From Saccharibacillus sp. CPCC 101409 (lineage in GTDB: Bacteria > Bacillota > Bacilli > Paenibacillales > Paenibacillaceae): DNA of 45,839 nucleotides. A program made the position numbers and the translations under genes. How positions within the stretch are numbered: position 1 is the first letter of the stretch; each line of letters starts with the position of its first letter. The DNA lies in NCBI RefSeq assembly GCF_030518235.1, contig NZ_JAULSA010000026.1:1-45839 (forward strand). Reading direction: 5' to 3'. A model generated the notes under the pieces. That model did not search any database and was not told the DNA's origin. It saw nothing but the letters and a program-made list of their open reading frames with translations. Below, in pieces: positions 23,902-35,002 of this stretch.

Positions 23902-25185
23902 CTACCTGCGCGGCGCCAGCGCCTTCGCCGCGATATCGCTGCGCTTATGCGCGCCCGCAAAAGCAATGCGCTCCGCCGCCGCATAAGCGGCCTCCCGCGC
24001 TTGCGCAATGCCCGCGCCGCGGCCCACGACGCCGAGGACCCGGCCGCCGGCGGTGACCAGCTCGCCGGCGGCATTCCGCGCCGTTCCGGCGTGGAACACC
24101 CGCGCATCGCCCCCGGCTTCGGCCTCCGCGATGCCGGTAATCACCCGGCCCTTCGGATACGAGGCCGGGTAGCCTTCGGAAGCCAGCACGACGCAGACGG
24201 CCGCGTCGTCGCTCCAGCGGATGTCGACGTCCGCCAGCCTGCCGTTCACGGCCGCGAGGAAGATCTCCAGCAGGTCGCTGCTAAGGCGCGGCAGCACGAC
24301 CTGGGTTTCCGGATCGCCGAAGCGGGCGTTGAACTCGACTGTGCGCGGCGTGCCGTCCGCCTCGATCATCAGGCCGGCGAACAGGACGCCGGTAAACGGA
24401 CGCCCTTCGTCGACCAGCGCTTTCGCGGTCGGCTTCACGATCTCTTCGACCGCGCGCTCGATAATCGCCGGGTCGATATGCGGCAGCGGCGAGTAGGTGC
24501 CCATGCCGCCGGTATTCGGGCCTTTGTCGCCGTCGTAGACCGGCTTGTGGTCCTGCGCCGCCGGCATCGCCCGCACGGTCTCGCCGTCCACGAAGGCCAG
24601 GATCGACATTTCTTCGCCGGCCATGAATTCTTCGATGACCACGGTGCTGCCGGCATCGCCGAACGAGCCGCCGACCATGGCGTCGTGCAGCGCTTTCTCC
24701 GCTTCTTCGAGCGTTTGGGCCACGGTCACGCCTTTGCCGGCGGCCAGGCCGTCGGTCTTGACGACGATTGGCGCGCCCTGCGCGCGCAGGTACGCAAGCG
24801 CCGCGTCGTAATCGTCGAACGTTTCGTACGCCGCCGTCGGAATGTTGTATTTCTTGAGCAAATCTTTCATAAAAGCTTTGCTGCCTTCGATCTCCGCCGC
24901 GTTCCTGCGCGGGCCGAACACCGGAATGCCTTTCTCTTCAAAAGCGTCCACGATGCCCGCGGCCAGCGGATCGTCCGGCCCGATCACGGCCAGCCCGACG
25001 CTTTTCTCCAGCGCGAACGCCGTCAGCGCGTCGAAGTCGAACACGCCGATATCGACGCACTCCGCCACCTGCGCGATGCCGGCGTTGCCCGGCGCGCAGT
25101 AGATCTTCCCGGCTCGCTGCGACTGCGACAGCAATGCGCAGATCGCATGCTCGCGGCCGCCGCCTCCCACCACCAGAATATCCAT
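23902..25185 (-). CDS. purD: Phosphoribosylamine-glycine ligase
   Basis: The 427-residue ATP-grasp enzyme begins MDILVVGGGGREHAICALL, has the ATP-binding VVKTDGLAAGKGVTVA, the family motif HKPVYDGDKGPNTGGMGTYSP and the metal-site RFGDPETQVVLPRL. It joins glycine to phosphoribosylamine (GARS), step 2 of IMP synthesis. The start at 25185 follows AAAGGGGCGG. It is the last gene of the operon, 163 bases after purH. Confidence 0.97.
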   Translation of the reverse strand: MDILVVGGGGREHAICALLSQSQRAGKIYCAPGNAGIAQVAECVDIGVFDFDALTAFALEKSVGLAVIGPDDPLAAGIVDAFEEKGIPVFGPRRNAAEIEGSKAFMKDLLKKYNIPTAAYETFDDYDAALAYLRAQGAPIVVKTDGLAAGKGVTVAQTLEEAEKALHDAMVGGSFGDAGSTVVIEEFMAGEEMSILAFVDGETVRAMPAAQDHKPVYDGDKGPNTGGMGTYSPLPHIDPAIIERAVEEIVKPTAKALVDEGRPFTGVLFAGLMIEADGTPRTVEFNARFGDPETQVVLPRLSSDLLEIFLAAVNGRLADVDIRWSDDAAVCVVLASEGYPASYPKGRVITGIAEAEAGGDARVFHAGTARNAAGELVTAGGRVLGVVGRGAGIAQAREAAYAAAERIAFAGAHKRSDIAAKALAPRR

Positions 25186-25348
25186 TCAAACCGCCCCTTT
25201 CGCGTCTTTGTGTGTTCCTTTTCCCAACCGGTCCATCCCTGTTCCAAAAGAAAAGCGCGCCGCCCTGGCAAACGGTCCGCCTGTCCGCAGAATCCGCTCC
25301 GCCGGCGCGCCGCGCGTCGATGTGAAGACTTTTATCCGAACCTTAATC

Positions 25349-26896
25349 CTAGTGCTTGAAGTGGCGCACGCCGGTGAAGATCATCGCGATGCCGGCTTCG
25401 TCGGCCGCCTTGATCGACTCCTCGTCCTTGATCGAACCGCCCGGCTGGATAATCGCTTTGATGCCGTGCTTGGCCGCCAGCTCCACCGTGTCGCCCATCG
25501 GGAAAAACGCGTCCGACGCGAGAATCGCGCCCTGCGCTTTCTCGCCGGCCTGCTCCAGCGCGATCTTGGCCGAACCGACCCGGTTCATCTGGCCCGCGCC
25601 CACGCCGACCGTCATATTGTCCGCCGCCAGCACGATCGCGTTCGACTTGACGTGCTTGACGACTTTCCAGCCGAACAGCAATTGCTTCAGCTCGTCCTCG
25701 GACGGCTGGCGTTTGGTCACGACTTTGAGGTCGGCGTCGCTCAGCGAATGCACGTCGCTTTCCTGCACGACCATGCCGCCTTCGATCGACGTCACGACAT
25801 GCACGGATTGACGGCCTTCCGCCGAAGTCAATTCGCCCATCTTGAGCAGGCGGATATTTTTCTTCTTCGTCAGGATCTCCAGCGCTTCCGGCGTAAAGTC
25901 GGGAGCCAGCACGATCTCCAGGAAAATCTCGCTCAGCGGCTGCGCCGTCTCGGCGTCGATCGTGCGGTTGGCCGCCACGATGCCGCCGAAGATGGACACC
26001 GGATCGGCGCTGTACGCTTTGTTGTAGGCTTCCGCGATCGTCTCGCCCACGCCCACGCCGCACGGATTCATATGCTTGACCGCCACGACGGCCGGCTCGC
26101 TGAACTCTTTCACGATCTGGAGCGCCGCGTTGGCGTCGTTGATATTGTTGTAGGACAGTTCTTTGCCGTGCAGCTGCTCGGCGGTGGTCAGCGTGCCGGC
26201 CGGCGCCAGCGGCGCACGGTAGAACGCGGCGTTCTGGTGCGGATTCTCGCCGTAGCGCAGATCCTGGATCTTCTCGTACGTGACCGTATAGCGCTCCGGC
26301 AGCGGATCGCCCGTCTGCTTGGCGAGGTAATCGGCGATCAGGGCGTCGTAAGCGGCGGTATGGCGGAACACTTTGGCGGCGAGCCGTTTGCGGGTATCGA
26401 GCGTCGTGTCGCCTTCCGCGCGCACTTCTTCGATCACTTTGCCGTAATCCGCCGCATCGACCACCACGCTGACGAACGCATGGTTTTTCGCCGCGGAACG
26501 CAGCATGGTCGGCCCGCCGATATCGATGTTTTCGATCGCGTCTTCGTAGGCCACGTCCGGCTTGGCGATCGTTTCCTGGAACGGGTACAGATTGACGACC
26601 ACGAGGTCGATATAACCGAGGCCCAGCTCCTGCATCTGCTTCTGGTGTTCTTCGCTGTCGCGCACGGCGAGCAGCCCGCTATGTACGGCCGGGTGCAGCG
26701 TTTTGACGCGTCCGTCCAGAATTTCCGGGAAACCCGTCACGTCGGAGATGCCGATCACCGGCACGCCTTCCTGCGCAAGCAGGTTTTTCGTGCCTCCGGT
26801 GGAAACGATCTCGACGCCAAGCTGCGACAGCTCGCGGCAGAAATCCACGATGCCCGTTTTGTCCGATACGCTGACCAGCGCTCTTTTGATACTCAC
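25349..26896 (-). CDS. purH: Bifunctional AICAR transformylase/IMP cyclohydrolase
   Basis: The 515-residue protein has an N-terminal MGS-like cyclohydrolase domain ([20 protein letters not shown]) and a C-terminal formyltransferase domain with the KHMNPCGVG motif (key Lys-His). It carries out the last two steps to IMP. The start is GTG 26896 with AAGGAGG 10 bases upstream. Length matches the family. It lies between the NUDIX gene (178 bases) and purD. Confidence 0.97.
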   Translation of the reverse strand: MSIKRALVSVSDKTGIVDFCRELSQLGVEIVSTGGTKNLLAQEGVPVIGISDVTGFPEILDGRVKTLHPAVHSGLLAVRDSEEHQKQMQELGLGYIDLVVVNLYPFQETIAKPDVAYEDAIENIDIGGPTMLRSAAKNHAFVSVVVDAADYGKVIEEVRAEGDTTLDTRKRLAAKVFRHTAAYDALIADYLAKQTGDPLPERYTVTYEKIQDLRYGENPHQNAAFYRAPLAPAGTLTTAEQLHGKELSYNNINDANAALQIVKEFSEPAVVAVKHMNPCGVGVGETIAEAYNKAYSADPVSIFGGIVAANRTIDAETAQPLSEIFLEIVLAPDFTPEALEILTKKKNIRLLKMGELTSAEGRQSVHVVTSIEGGMVVQESDVHSLSDADLKVVTKRQPSEDELKQLLFGWKVVKHVKSNAIVLAADNMTVGVGAGQMNRVGSAKIALEQAGEKAQGAILASDAFFPMGDTVELAAKHGIKAIIQPGGSIKDEESIKAADEAGIAMIFTGVRHFKH

Positions 26897-27074
26897 GATG
26901 AAAAGTCCTCCTTGGGAATATGGATTGGTTGCTCGGTAGTGCGGGATGCCCGCTCGGGGCGGTGTTGGTTACGGTAAAAAGAAATCGGAAACCGTCAAGT
27001 TCGTCCGATGCGATAAACGGTTTTGGCGGCGCGGGCGCTCGGCCTCCGATGCGCCTGCAGACGGTCCGAAGCCG

Positions 27075-27479
27075 TTATTCGGCGGCGACCAGCCGCAGCG
27101 CTTCCCGGGAAAAAGCGGCGATTTCGCTTTCCGGCGGCAGCTCGCCCGGCTTGAACCATCTCAGCTCGGCGTGCTTCTGCGGCTCGCGGTTGACCGGCTC
27201 GCCGCCGGTGTAGCGCACTTTATAGATCAGCGACAGCAGATGACGGTCGTGCTGCGGCTGGATAATCTCGTCGGTGCACAGCAGGCTTTCGACTTCGACC
27301 GTCAGGCCCGTTTCTTCCTCGACTTCCCGGACGACCGCGCTTTCCAGCGTTTCAAAAGGATCGACTTTACCGCCGGGGATACTCCATTTGCCGCTTTCCG
27401 GGTCTTTCCTGCGCAGCACCAGCAGCACTCGGTCGTCCTCGTTGCGTATGACCGCGCCGGTTCCGACGATGATCGTCAT
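27075..27479 (-). CDS. NUDIX hydrolase inside the purine operon
   Basis: The 134-residue protein has a complete NUDIX box at residues 37-59 (G-x5-E-x7-REVEEETGL, starting GKVDPFE) with all metal-binding glutamates. It hydrolyses a nucleoside diphosphate linked to another moiety. The MutT-like length suggests (oxidised) nucleotides, but substrate is not predictable. The start at 27479 follows AAAAGGGG. It is inserted between purN and purH, where the usual Bacillus order has none, so it may clean the nucleotide pool. Confidence 0.9.
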   Translation of the reverse strand: MTIIVGTGAVIRNEDDRVLLVLRRKDPESGKWSIPGGKVDPFETLESAVVREVEEETGLTVEVESLLCTDEIIQPQHDRHLLSLIYKVRYTGGEPVNREPQKHAELRWFKPGELPPESEIAAFSREALRLVAAE

Positions 27480-27550
27480 AACGATTTCCCCTTTTCCGTA
27501 AAAAAGTCGGGCCCCGGATGAATCGTGTCGGGCCCGGCGGCCCGCTTCGT

Positions 27551-28708
27551 TCAAAACAGCCGGACCCGACGTCCTTCCAGCTTCACCCGTCCGGCCGCAA
27601 ACCACGATACGACTTCCGGGTACAGCAGCCGTTCCTGCTCCTGGATACGCACTTGCAGCTCGATCGGCGTATCTTCCGCGAACACTTCGACCGCCCGCTG
27701 CGCGATAATCGGACCGGTGTCCATGCCGCCGTCCACGAAATGCACGGTCACGCCGCTGACGCGCACGCCGTGCTCCACCGCCTGTTTGGCCGCGTCCTTG
27801 CCCGGAAAAGACGGCAGCAGCGACGGATGGATATTGATCGTCTTTCCCAGCCACGGCTCGACGAGCACGCTCGTAATCAGCCGCATATAGCCGGCGAGCA
27901 CGATCAGGTCGATCTTATGCCGGCCCAGTTCGGCCAGAATCTCCGTTTCGTACGCTTCGCGCGTTTCGTATTCTTTGGGGCTGAACGCGAATACCGGCAC
28001 GCCCGATGCCCGGGCGCGCTCGACCACGGGCGCCGACGGCTTGTCGCAGACGAGCAGCGACACCTGCGCGCCGAGCTTTCCGGCGCGCGCCGCATCGAGC
28101 AGCGCCTGGAAATTGCTGCCCGCCCCGGATGCGAAGACCGCGATCCGGTAAGGCTGCCGCGGATCTTCGCCCTGCGGCAGCGCTTCTTCCAGCTCCAGGA
28201 GCTGGGCGGCCGGGTCGTCTTCGAGCCCGGCCGGATCGCCGGAGCCGTCGGGGTCGTAGACCGGCGGCTCCGGCAGGCCCGGCAGCGTCAGCGGCTCGGG
28301 CGCCGGACGGGAAGGCGCGGGAGCCGGCGTAGCGGGCTGCGGCGTCGGAGCCGGGACAGGTTCCGGCTCGAACGGCTGCGGCGCGGGGTCCGGCGCAAAC
28401 GGCGACGGGATCGGCTCACCGGGCCGATCCGGACCGGGCACCGGGACCGCGGGAGCCGGGACCGGCACAGCCGGTTCGCGCGCCGGGTCGGGAGCCGCGG
28501 GCGGTTCCGCCGGAACGACCGGAGCCGGCTCATCCGGCAGCGCGGGCATCGGGCCCGGCTTCAGCGGGACTTCTTCGTCGGAAGCCGCCGGACTGCCGGC
28601 TGTCTGTCCGCCGGAAATCCCGGCGGCGTCTTCTCCTTCTACGGCAAGCTTTTCTTCCGCGATCGACCGCTGCTCTTCCGTCCGAATCTCTTTCTCGCCC
28701 CGACTCAT
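27551..28708 (-). CDS. purN: Phosphoribosylglycinamide formyltransferase with Pro-rich N-terminal extension
   Basis: Residues 187-385 form a normal Pur[30 protein letters not shown], the catalytic [12 protein letters not shown] and [16 protein letters not shown]. Before it lies an unusual 186-residue extension, acidic for about 45 residues, then almost entirely Pro/Ala/Val/Glu (residues 49-150), then an acidic linker. The ATG at 28708 overlaps the purM stop as ATGA, so the extension should be translated. No ATG, GTG or TTG start with a good site lies near the core. It formylates GAR with 10-formyl-THF. Family members are about 190-210 residues. The extension is probably disordered. Confidence 0.93.
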   Translation of the reverse strand: MSRGEKEIRTEEQRSIAEEKLAVEGEDAAGISGGQTAGSPAASDEEVPLKPGPMPALPDEPAPVVPAEPPAAPDPAREPAVPVPAPAVPVPGPDRPGEPIPSPFAPDPAPQPFEPEPVPAPTPQPATPAPAPSRPAPEPLTLPGLPEPPVYDPDGSGDPAGLEDDPAAQLLELEEALPQGEDPRQPYRIAVFASGAGSNFQALLDAARAGKLGAQVSLLVCDKPSAPVVERARASGVPVFAFSPKEYETREAYETEILAELGRHKIDLIVLAGYMRLITSVLVEPWLGKTINIHPSLLPSFPGKDAAKQAVEHGVRVSGVTVHFVDGGMDTGPIIAQRAVEVFAEDTPIELQVRIQEQERLLYPEVVSWFAAGRVKLEGRRVRLF

Positions 28709-29745
28709 TGCGCGCTTCCTTTGAACGTGACGATCTTCTCGCCTTCCGTCACGGCGCCGATCAGGTAAGCTTCTTCGCCCGCTTCTTTCAGCTTGCGCAG
28801 CGTTTCTTCTTTGTCGCCGTCGGCCACCACAAGCACCAGGCCCACGCCCATATTGAAGGTCGTGTACATATCGCGCTCGGAAATGCCGCCTTTTTCCTGC
28901 ATCAGCTTGAAGATCGGCAGCACCGGCCATGTGCCGTGCTCAATCTCGACATTCACGCCTTCCGGCAGCATGCGCGGAATATTCTCGATAAAGCCGCCGC
29001 CCGTAATATGCGCCATGCCTTTGACTTCGACCGACTTCAGCAGCTCCAGCAGCGGCTTCACGTAGATCTTGGTCGGCTCCAGCAGAGCCGCGCCCAGCGT
29101 GCCGCCCAGCTCGGCCACTTCGTCGGTCAGCTTGTAGCCGTGCTGCTCCAGCAGCAGCTTGCGCACGAGCGAGAAGCCGTTGCTGTGCACGCCGCTCGAA
29201 GCCAGCCCGATCACCGCGTCGCCCGCCGAGATCGACTGGCCGCTGATAATCTTCTTTTTATCGACCACGCCGACCGTGAAGCCCGCGATATCGTACTCGC
29301 CTTCGGTGTACATATCCGGCATTTCCGCCGTTTCGCCGCCGATCAGCGCGCAGCCGGACTGCAAACAGCCTTCCGCGATCCCCGCGACGATATCTTCGAT
29401 CTTCTCCGGCACCACTTTGCCCGTTGCCAGATAATCCAGGAAAAACAGCGGTTCCGCGCCCTGCACCACGATATCGTTGACGCACATCGCGACCGCGTCG
29501 ATGCCGATCGTGTCGTGCTTATCCATCGCGAACGCGATCTTGAGCTTCGTGCCCACGCCGTCCGTACCGGAGACCAGCACCGGCTCTTCGTACGCGTCTT
29601 TGTTCAGCCCGAACAGCGCCCCGAACCCGCCCAGATCCGTCATCACTTCGGGCCGGAACGTTTTCTTGACGTGCTTCTTCATCCGCTCGACCGCTTCGTT
29701 CCCCGCCGCGATATCGACTCCGGCATTTTTGTAGGCTTCAGACAC
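28705..29745 (-). CDS. purM: Phosphoribosylformylglycinamidine cyclo-ligase
   Basis: The protein has 346 residues from GTG 29745 ([25 protein letters not shown]), which matches the normal PurM length. AAAGGA lies upstream. A longer frame to 29820 has no site. Motifs include [36 protein letters not shown] and the late [15 protein letters not shown]. It closes the imidazole ring to AIR. It overlaps purN by 4 bases. A 620-base gap separates it from purF upstream. Confidence 0.96.
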   Translation of the reverse strand: MSEAYKNAGVDIAAGNEAVERMKKHVKKTFRPEVMTDLGGFGALFGLNKDAYEEPVLVSGTDGVGTKLKIAFAMDKHDTIGIDAVAMCVNDIVVQGAEPLFFLDYLATGKVVPEKIEDIVAGIAEGCLQSGCALIGGETAEMPDMYTEGEYDIAGFTVGVVDKKKIISGQSISAGDAVIGLASSGVHSNGFSLVRKLLLEQHGYKLTDEVAELGGTLGAALLEPTKIYVKPLLELLKSVEVKGMAHITGGGFIENIPRMLPEGVNVEIEHGTWPVLPIFKLMQEKGGISERDMYTTFNMGVGLVLVVADGDKEETLRKLKEAGEEAYLIGAVTEGEKIVTFKGSAQ

Positions 29746-29857
29746 AACCGACACATCCTTTATCTTTAAATTAGGTTTGTGGGGGACGCTGGGTCGGCGC
29801 TCCGGGAGAAATTCGTTCAATGCGCTGTCTCACCCGAAAAATAGATTGAAGTTTTTT

Positions 29858-30270
29858 ATTGGAATTTTCCGGATTCAAAGGCGCCTTTCACTGAATTTCC
29901 CCCTCCGCTTAGCAGCTTCCATACACATTTTAATTTCCAGATACAAGCGCCGCTTGCGTCTGGAATTTTTTGTAGTTGAAAGAACTTTTCGATTTCATCC
30001 GAAAAGAACAAACGAACAAACCAGATCCTGCTTTGCAGCCAAGCTCCGCTTAGGATCAGTTTAAGATCAAATACGGCTCGGCTTCTGCGAAGCGAGCCAA
30101 GACCTTCCGCCGGGCTTCGACGAGGCCGAACCCACAGCCCTTGACCCGCCCGCTTTTTCACCGAGGAGAAAAAGCAGCTTACCCGCCGCCCCACAATGCG
30201 TGCTGACGCAAGCGGAGGGTGGAGGAGCCTGGAGAAGCAGAGCGTTCGCCTTTGAAATCCGATTCCAACC
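29858..30270. mobile_element. Possible MITE-like element in the purine operon
   Basis: The left end reads TTGGAATTTTCCGGATTCAA then AGGCG. The right end, read in complement, is TTGGAATCGGATTTCAAAGG then CG. These inverted ends agree at most positions allowing a short gap. The interior has no gene. No target-site duplication was identified, so a pair of unrelated repeat copies is possible. Confidence 0.35.
29935..29971 (+). terminator. Strong hairpin with T run on the plus strand
   Basis: TTCCAGA-TA-CAAGCG pairs with CGCTTG-CG-TCTGGAA, then TTTTTT. It is a terminator in the plus direction although no plus-strand gene precedes it. On the minus (operon) strand it lacks a T run. Confidence 0.5.
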
Positions 30271-30365
30271 TCTAAATGTTTAACTCCAATAAAAGGAATC
30301 GGATTGAAACAGCGATCGGAAGGCCCTCCACCCGGAGCGGCCTCCCACCAGCCCGCATCCCCCTC

Positions 30366-31841
30366 CTAACACCCGCAGCCGAATTTTTCCTCCCCGCCGA
30401 AGTCCACCTGCGTCGGATAGTCGTTATCGAAGCAGGCCATGCACAGCCCGCCTTTGTAAGCGCCCCGGTCCTCTCCGTCCACCGCCTCGATCAGCCCTTC
30501 GTAGCTGAGAAACGCCAGCGAATCCGCCCCGATCTCTTCGCGGATCTCGTCCACCGTCCGCGACGACGCGATCAGCTCCCGGCTGTCCGGCGTGTCGATC
30601 CCGTAGAAGCACGGGTTCTTGAACGGCGGCGACGTGATGCACACATGCACCTCGGTCGCGCCCGCTTCGCGCAGCAGGCTTACGATCCGGCGCGAAGTGG
30701 TTCCGCGCACGATCGAGTCGTCGATCATAACGACGCGTTTGCCTTCGACGACGCGGCGCACGGCGCTCAGCTTCATCTTCACGCCCTGCTCGCGCAGTTC
30801 CTGGCTCGGCTGGATAAAGGTCCGGCCGGTGTATTTGTTCTTAATCAGGCCGAGTTCGTACGGAATTCCTGTCTGCTCCGCGTAGCCGATCGCCGCCGAG
30901 ATGCTGGAATCCGGCACGCCGGTGACGACGTCGGCGTCCACGAACTGCTCGCGCGCCAGCACGGCACCCATGCGCTTGCGGGCGGAGTGCAGATTCGAGC
31001 CGTTCATATCGCTGTCCGGCCGCGCGAAGTAGATATACTCCATCGCGCACAGCGCTTTGCGCGCCACCGGCGCGAACCGGTCTTCGTGCAGGCCGTCCCG
31101 ATCCAGGATCAGCATCTCGCCCGGCCCGATATCGCGAACGGCTTTCGCACCGATCACTTCGAGCGCGCACGTCTCCGACGTGAAGATATACCCGTCGCCG
31201 AGCCTGCCCATCGTCAGCGGGCGCAGCCCGTTCGGATCGCAGGCGATCAGCAGCTTGTCGTGCGTCAGCAGCATGAAGGCGTAGCCGCCGACCATGCGCA
31301 GCAGCGCGTCTTTCGCCGCTTCGACGAAGTCTTTCGGCGAGCGGGCGATCAGGTGCGCGATCACTTCCGTGTCGCTCGTCGTCTGGAAGATCGAGCCGCT
31401 TTCTTCCAGCTCGCGCCGAAGCTGCGGCGCGTTGACGATATTGCCGTTGGTCGCGACGGCGAGATCGCCGCCTTTATATTTGAATATCAGCGGTTGGGCG
31501 TTGCCGATCCCGCCGCCTCCGCTCGTGGAATACCGTACATGTCCGATCGAGAAGCTGCCTTGAAGCCCGCCGAGCGTATCCTTGTCGAATACTTCCTTGA
31601 CGAGTCCGAGGCCGCGGTGAACGTTGAACTTTTCCCCGGTGCTGACGCAAATCCCCGCGCTTTCCTCTCCCCGGTGCTGAAGTGCGTGCAGACCGTAGTA
31701 GGACAGGGCGGCGGCGTCCGGGTGTCCGTAGACCCCGAAGACGCCGCACTCCTCGCGCAGAGTATCGAACGGATCGATCTGATCCATTCCCTCGTTGTAG
31801 TAGTCCCCGGTCCACAACGGCTGCTTTACTTCATCAGACAT
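30366..31841 (-). CDS. purF: Amidophosphoribosyltransferase
   Basis: The 491-residue protein has a 31-residue propeptide ending before Cys32 ([16 protein letters not shown]), the glutaminase nucleophile once exposed. Then come the Ntn domain ([12 protein letters not shown]), a PRTase loop ([19 protein letters not shown]) and C-terminal cysteines (FGCGC) that fit the Fe-S cluster form of Bacillus. It commits PRPP to phosphoribosylamine. The start at 31841 follows GGGAGG and overlaps purL by 16 bases. Confidence 0.97.
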   Translation of the reverse strand: MSDEVKQPLWTGDYYNEGMDQIDPFDTLREECGVFGVYGHPDAAALSYYGLHALQHRGEESAGICVSTGEKFNVHRGLGLVKEVFDKDTLGGLQGSFSIGHVRYSTSGGGGIGNAQPLIFKYKGGDLAVATNGNIVNAPQLRRELEESGSIFQTTSDTEVIAHLIARSPKDFVEAAKDALLRMVGGYAFMLLTHDKLLIACDPNGLRPLTMGRLGDGYIFTSETCALEVIGAKAVRDIGPGEMLILDRDGLHEDRFAPVARKALCAMEYIYFARPDSDMNGSNLHSARKRMGAVLAREQFVDADVVTGVPDSSISAAIGYAEQTGIPYELGLIKNKYTGRTFIQPSQELREQGVKMKLSAVRRVVEGKRVVMIDDSIVRGTTSRRIVSLLREAGATEVHVCITSPPFKNPCFYGIDTPDSRELIASSRTVDEIREEIGADSLAFLSYEGLIEAVDGEDRGAYKGGLCMACFDNDYPTQVDFGGEEKFGCGC

Positions 31842-34087
31842 GGAATCGCATCCTCCCAGACCTGCTTGAGTGTAACGATCTCTTCGCTTACGACTTCCTT
31901 TCCGTCCACGGTGATATGCAGCTGCACGCCCGACACGCGTCCGATCTTCGCCGCCGGCACGCCGTGCGCGGCAAGTCCGCTCAGCAGCGCGTCCGCATTC
32001 TCCGGCTTCGCCGACAGCAGGATGCGCGATTGGCTTTCGCTGAACAGCGCGAAGTCCGCCCGCAGGCCTTTTTCGCCGATCTCGCCCGTATGCACGCTGA
32101 CCTGCGCGCCGAGTCCGCCGCCGATGCAGCTTTCCGCCAGCGCGACCGCGAGGCCGCCGTCCGACAGATCGTGCGCCGAACGCACAAGGCCGCTCTGGAT
32201 CGCTTCCAGCACGCCGCCCAGCAGTTTCTTTTCGACTGCCAGATCGAGCTGCGGAGGACGGCCTTCCGTTACGCCGTGAATCACCTGCTGGAACTCGGTT
32301 CCGCCGATTTCCGCTTTGGTCACGCCGGTCAGGATCAGGATATCGCCTTCGCTTTTAAAATGCTGCGTGGTGATATGATCCGTATCGTGTACCAGGCCGA
32401 CCATGCCCACGACCGGGGTCGGGTAGATCGCGCCTCTGGCGTTTTCGTTGTACAGGCTGACGTTGCCGCCGATCACCGGCGTATCCAGTTCCCGGCACGC
32501 TTCCGCCATGCCGTCGACCGCTTTTTCCATCTGCCAGAAGATTTCCGGCTTCTCTGGGCTGCCGAAGTTCAGGTTGTCCGTGATCGCCAGCGGCTCCGCG
32601 CCGGAGCAGACGATATTGCGCGCCGCTTCGCTGACCGCGATGCGTCCGCCGACTTCAGGATCGAGATATACGAAGCGCCCGCTGCAGTCCGTCGTCATCG
32701 CCAGCGCTTTACGCGTGCCGTCGATCGTCACGACCGCCGCGTCCGAGCCCGGACGCACCGCCGTATTGGTCCGCACCATATAATCGTACTGCTCGTATAC
32801 CCAGGCTTTGCTCGCCACGCTCGGCGAACCCAGCACCTTTTTCAAAGCGCCGCCCAGATCCGTAACTTCGTTGTAAGCGGTCGTATCGACCGAAGCGTTT
32901 TTCGCGTAATAAGCCGGTTCGCTCGAAGGTTTGTCGTAGATCGGGCATTCGTCGACCAGCGCGTGCACCGGCATATCGCCGACCACTTCGCCGTGATGCA
33001 GCAGTTTCAGACGCCCGTCGTCCGTTACTTTGCCGACCTTCGCGCAGATGACGCCCCAACGCTCGAAGATTTCCAGCGCCTGCGCTTCGTCTTTCGGTTC
33101 CACGACGAACAGCATGCGCTCCTGGGATTCCGACAGCATCATTTCGTACGCCGTCATACCTTCTTCGCGCTGCGGCACCTGGTCGAGATACAGTTCCAGA
33201 CCGTTGCCCGCTTTGCTCGCCATTTCCGAACTGGAGCAGGTCAAGCCCGCCGCGCCCATATCCTGAATGCCGACCACGATGCCGCTGTCGATCAGTTCCA
33301 GGCAAGATTCCATAACCAGCTTTTCCATAAACGGATCGCCGACCTGAACCGCCGTTTTGCGTTCCTGCGATTCTTCCGTCAGTTCTTCCGAAGCGAACGT
33401 CGCCCCGTGGATGCCGTCGCGTCCCGTCGGAGGGCCGACGTAGAACACCGGGTTGCCGATGCCTTTCGCCACGCCGCGCTGGATCTTGTCGTGATCGATC
33501 AGGCCGACGCACATCGCGTTAACGAGCGGATTGCCTTCGTAGCTCTCGTCGAACACCACTTCGCCGCCAACCGTCGGGATGCCGATACAGTTGCCGTAGC
33601 CCGCGATGCCGCTGACCACGTGCTCGAACAGGTATTTGACGCGGTCGCTTTCCAGCTTGCCGAAACGCAGCGAGTTCAGCGACGCGATCGGACGCGCGCC
33701 CATCGAGAAGATGTCGCGAATGATGCCGCCCACGCCCGTCGCCGCGCCCTGGAACGGCTCGACCGCCGAAGGGTGGTTGTGGCTTTCGATCTTGAACACG
33801 ACCGCCTGGTTGTCGCCGATATCGACGATGCCCGCGCCTTCGCCCGGTCCCATCAGCACGCGCGGGCCCGTGACCGGGAATTTGCGCAGCAGCGGCTTGG
33901 AATTCTTGTACGCGCAGTGCTCGGACCACATTACGCTGAAAACGCCGATTTCCGTATAGTTCGGTTTACGGCCGAGAAAACCGCAGATGAGCTCGAACTC
34001 GCTGTCCGATACACCCATCTGTTTGTAAATTTGCTGATCCGCGATTTGCTCCGCCGTCGGTTCCTTAACGGACATTTGCTGCGTCAT
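31826..34087 (-). CDS. purL: FGAM synthase, large subunit (short form)
   Basis: At 753 residues this is the short PurL that needs PurS and PurQ. Motifs include [50 protein letters not shown] and [17 protein letters not shown]. It aminates FGAR using ammonia from PurQ. The start at 34087 follows TTGGAGGG and overlaps the purQ end by 23 bases. The stop lies inside purF, so purQ, purL and purF are tightly coupled. Confidence 0.97.
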   Translation of the reverse strand: MTQQMSVKEPTAEQIADQQIYKQMGVSDSEFELICGFLGRKPNYTEIGVFSVMWSEHCAYKNSKPLLRKFPVTGPRVLMGPGEGAGIVDIGDNQAVVFKIESHNHPSAVEPFQGAATGVGGIIRDIFSMGARPIASLNSLRFGKLESDRVKYLFEHVVSGIAGYGNCIGIPTVGGEVVFDESYEGNPLVNAMCVGLIDHDKIQRGVAKGIGNPVFYVGPPTGRDGIHGATFASEELTEESQERKTAVQVGDPFMEKLVMESCLELIDSGIVVGIQDMGAAGLTCSSSEMASKAGNGLELYLDQVPQREEGMTAYEMMLSESQERMLFVVEPKDEAQALEIFERWGVICAKVGKVTDDGRLKLLHHGEVVGDMPVHALVDECPIYDKPSSEPAYYAKNASVDTTAYNEVTDLGGALKKVLGSPSVASKAWVYEQYDYMVRTNTAVRPGSDAAVVTIDGTRKALAMTTDCSGRFVYLDPEVGGRIAVSEAARNIVCSGAEPLAITDNLNFGSPEKPEIFWQMEKAVDGMAEACRELDTPVIGGNVSLYNENARGAIYPTPVVGMVGLVHDTDHITTQHFKSEGDILILTGVTKAEIGGTEFQQVIHGVTEGRPPQLDLAVEKKLLGGVLEAIQSGLVRSAHDLSDGGLAVALAESCIGGGLGAQVSVHTGEIGEKGLRADFALFSESQSRILLSAKPENADALLSGLAAHGVPAAKIGRVSGVQLHITVDGKEVVSEEIVTLKQVWEDAIPCLMK

Positions 34088-34754
34088 GTTGTTCCCTCCA
34101 AGCTTTCAGAATCGATGTAAACATTTTCTGCCCGTCCGTCGTGCCCAGAACTTCGTTGACCGCGCGCTCCGGGTGCGGCATCATGCCGAGCACGTTGCCC
34201 GCTTTGTTCGCGATGCCCGCGATATCGTCCACCGAACCGTTCGGATTGCTTTTGTAGCGGAAAACGATCTGGTTGTTCGCGCGCAGTTCTTCCAGCGTTT
34301 CTTCGTCGCAGTAGTAGTTGCCTTCGCCGTGCGCGATCGGGATGACGATCTCTTCGCCGGCTTCGTAGTCGCGCGTAAACGGCGTAGCGCCGTTTTCCAC
34401 CTTGAGCACCGTGTCGCGGCACGCGAACTTCATCGACATGTTGCGGCGCAGCGCGCCCGGGAGCAGTCCGGCTTCGGTCAGGATCTGGAAACCGTTGCAG
34501 ATGCCGAGCACGAACTTGCCTTCTTCCGCCGCTTTCGCCACTTCGTTCATGACCGGGGCAAAACGCGAGATCGCGCCGCAGCGCAGATAATCGCCGTACG
34601 AGAACCCGCCCGGAACGAGAATGCAGTCGTAAGCGGACAGGTCGGTCGCGGTGTGCCAGACGTAATCGACGGGCTCGCCGAGCACGTTTTCCACCGCTTT
34701 GTAACAGTCGATATCGCAGTTGGAACCGGGGAATACGAGGACTGCAAATTTCAT
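34065..34754 (-). CDS. purQ: FGAM synthase, glutaminase subunit
   Basis: The 229-residue class I amidotransferase has [17 protein letters not shown], the nucleophile elbow [19 protein letters not shown] (Cys) and the late [10 protein letters not shown] (His, Glu). It supplies ammonia to PurL. The ATG at 34754 is chosen: GGAGGG lies at the end of purS and the frame upstream is unsupported. Spacing to purS is 5 bases. Confidence 0.96.
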   Translation of the reverse strand: MKFAVLVFPGSNCDIDCYKAVENVLGEPVDYVWHTATDLSAYDCILVPGGFSYGDYLRCGAISRFAPVMNEVAKAAEEGKFVLGICNGFQILTEAGLLPGALRRNMSMKFACRDTVLKVENGATPFTRDYEAGEEIVIPIAHGEGNYYCDEETLEELRANNQIVFRYKSNPNGSVDDIAGIANKAGNVLGMMPHPERAVNEVLGTTDGQKMFTSILKAWREQHDAANVR

Positions 34755-34759
34755 GGCGC

Positions 34760-35002
34760 TTAACCCTCCAGTTCGTAGCGGTAGTCTTCGACGACCGTGT
34801 TGGCCAGCAGCTTTTCGCACATCGATTTGACGCGTCCTTCGGCTTCTTCCTTGTTCACGTCGCCGAGTTCGAGCTCCATATACTTGCCGATGCGCAGACT
34901 TTCCACTTCGTTGAAACCGAGCGAGTGCAGCGCGCCCTGGACGGCCACCCCCTGCGGATCGAGTACGCTTTGCTTGATGGTCACATAGACTTTGGCTTTC
35001 AT
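34760..35002 (-). CDS. purS: FGAM synthase, PurS subunit
   Basis: The 80-residue protein begins [30 protein letters not shown] and has [14 protein letters not shown], the PurS pattern. It bridges PurQ and PurL in the complex. The start at 35002 has AGGAGG 7 bases upstream. It is cut off from purC by a 774-base repeat region. Confidence 0.95.
   Translation of the reverse strand: MKAKVYVTIKQSVLDPQGVAVQGALHSLGFNEVESLRIGKYMELELGDVNKEEAEGRVKSMCEKLLANTVVEDYRYELEG

Larger units (their letters stand above)
29746..30365. other. 620-base repeat-rich gap between purF and purM
   Basis: There is no gene on either strand. The region holds a candidate non-autonomous element with imperfect inverted ends (29858-30270), a strong hairpin (29935-29971) and an inverted pair GGAATCGGATT/AATCCGATTCC at 30256-30304. 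No TTGACA-type promoter for purM is seen on the minus strand. Confidence 0.55.
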
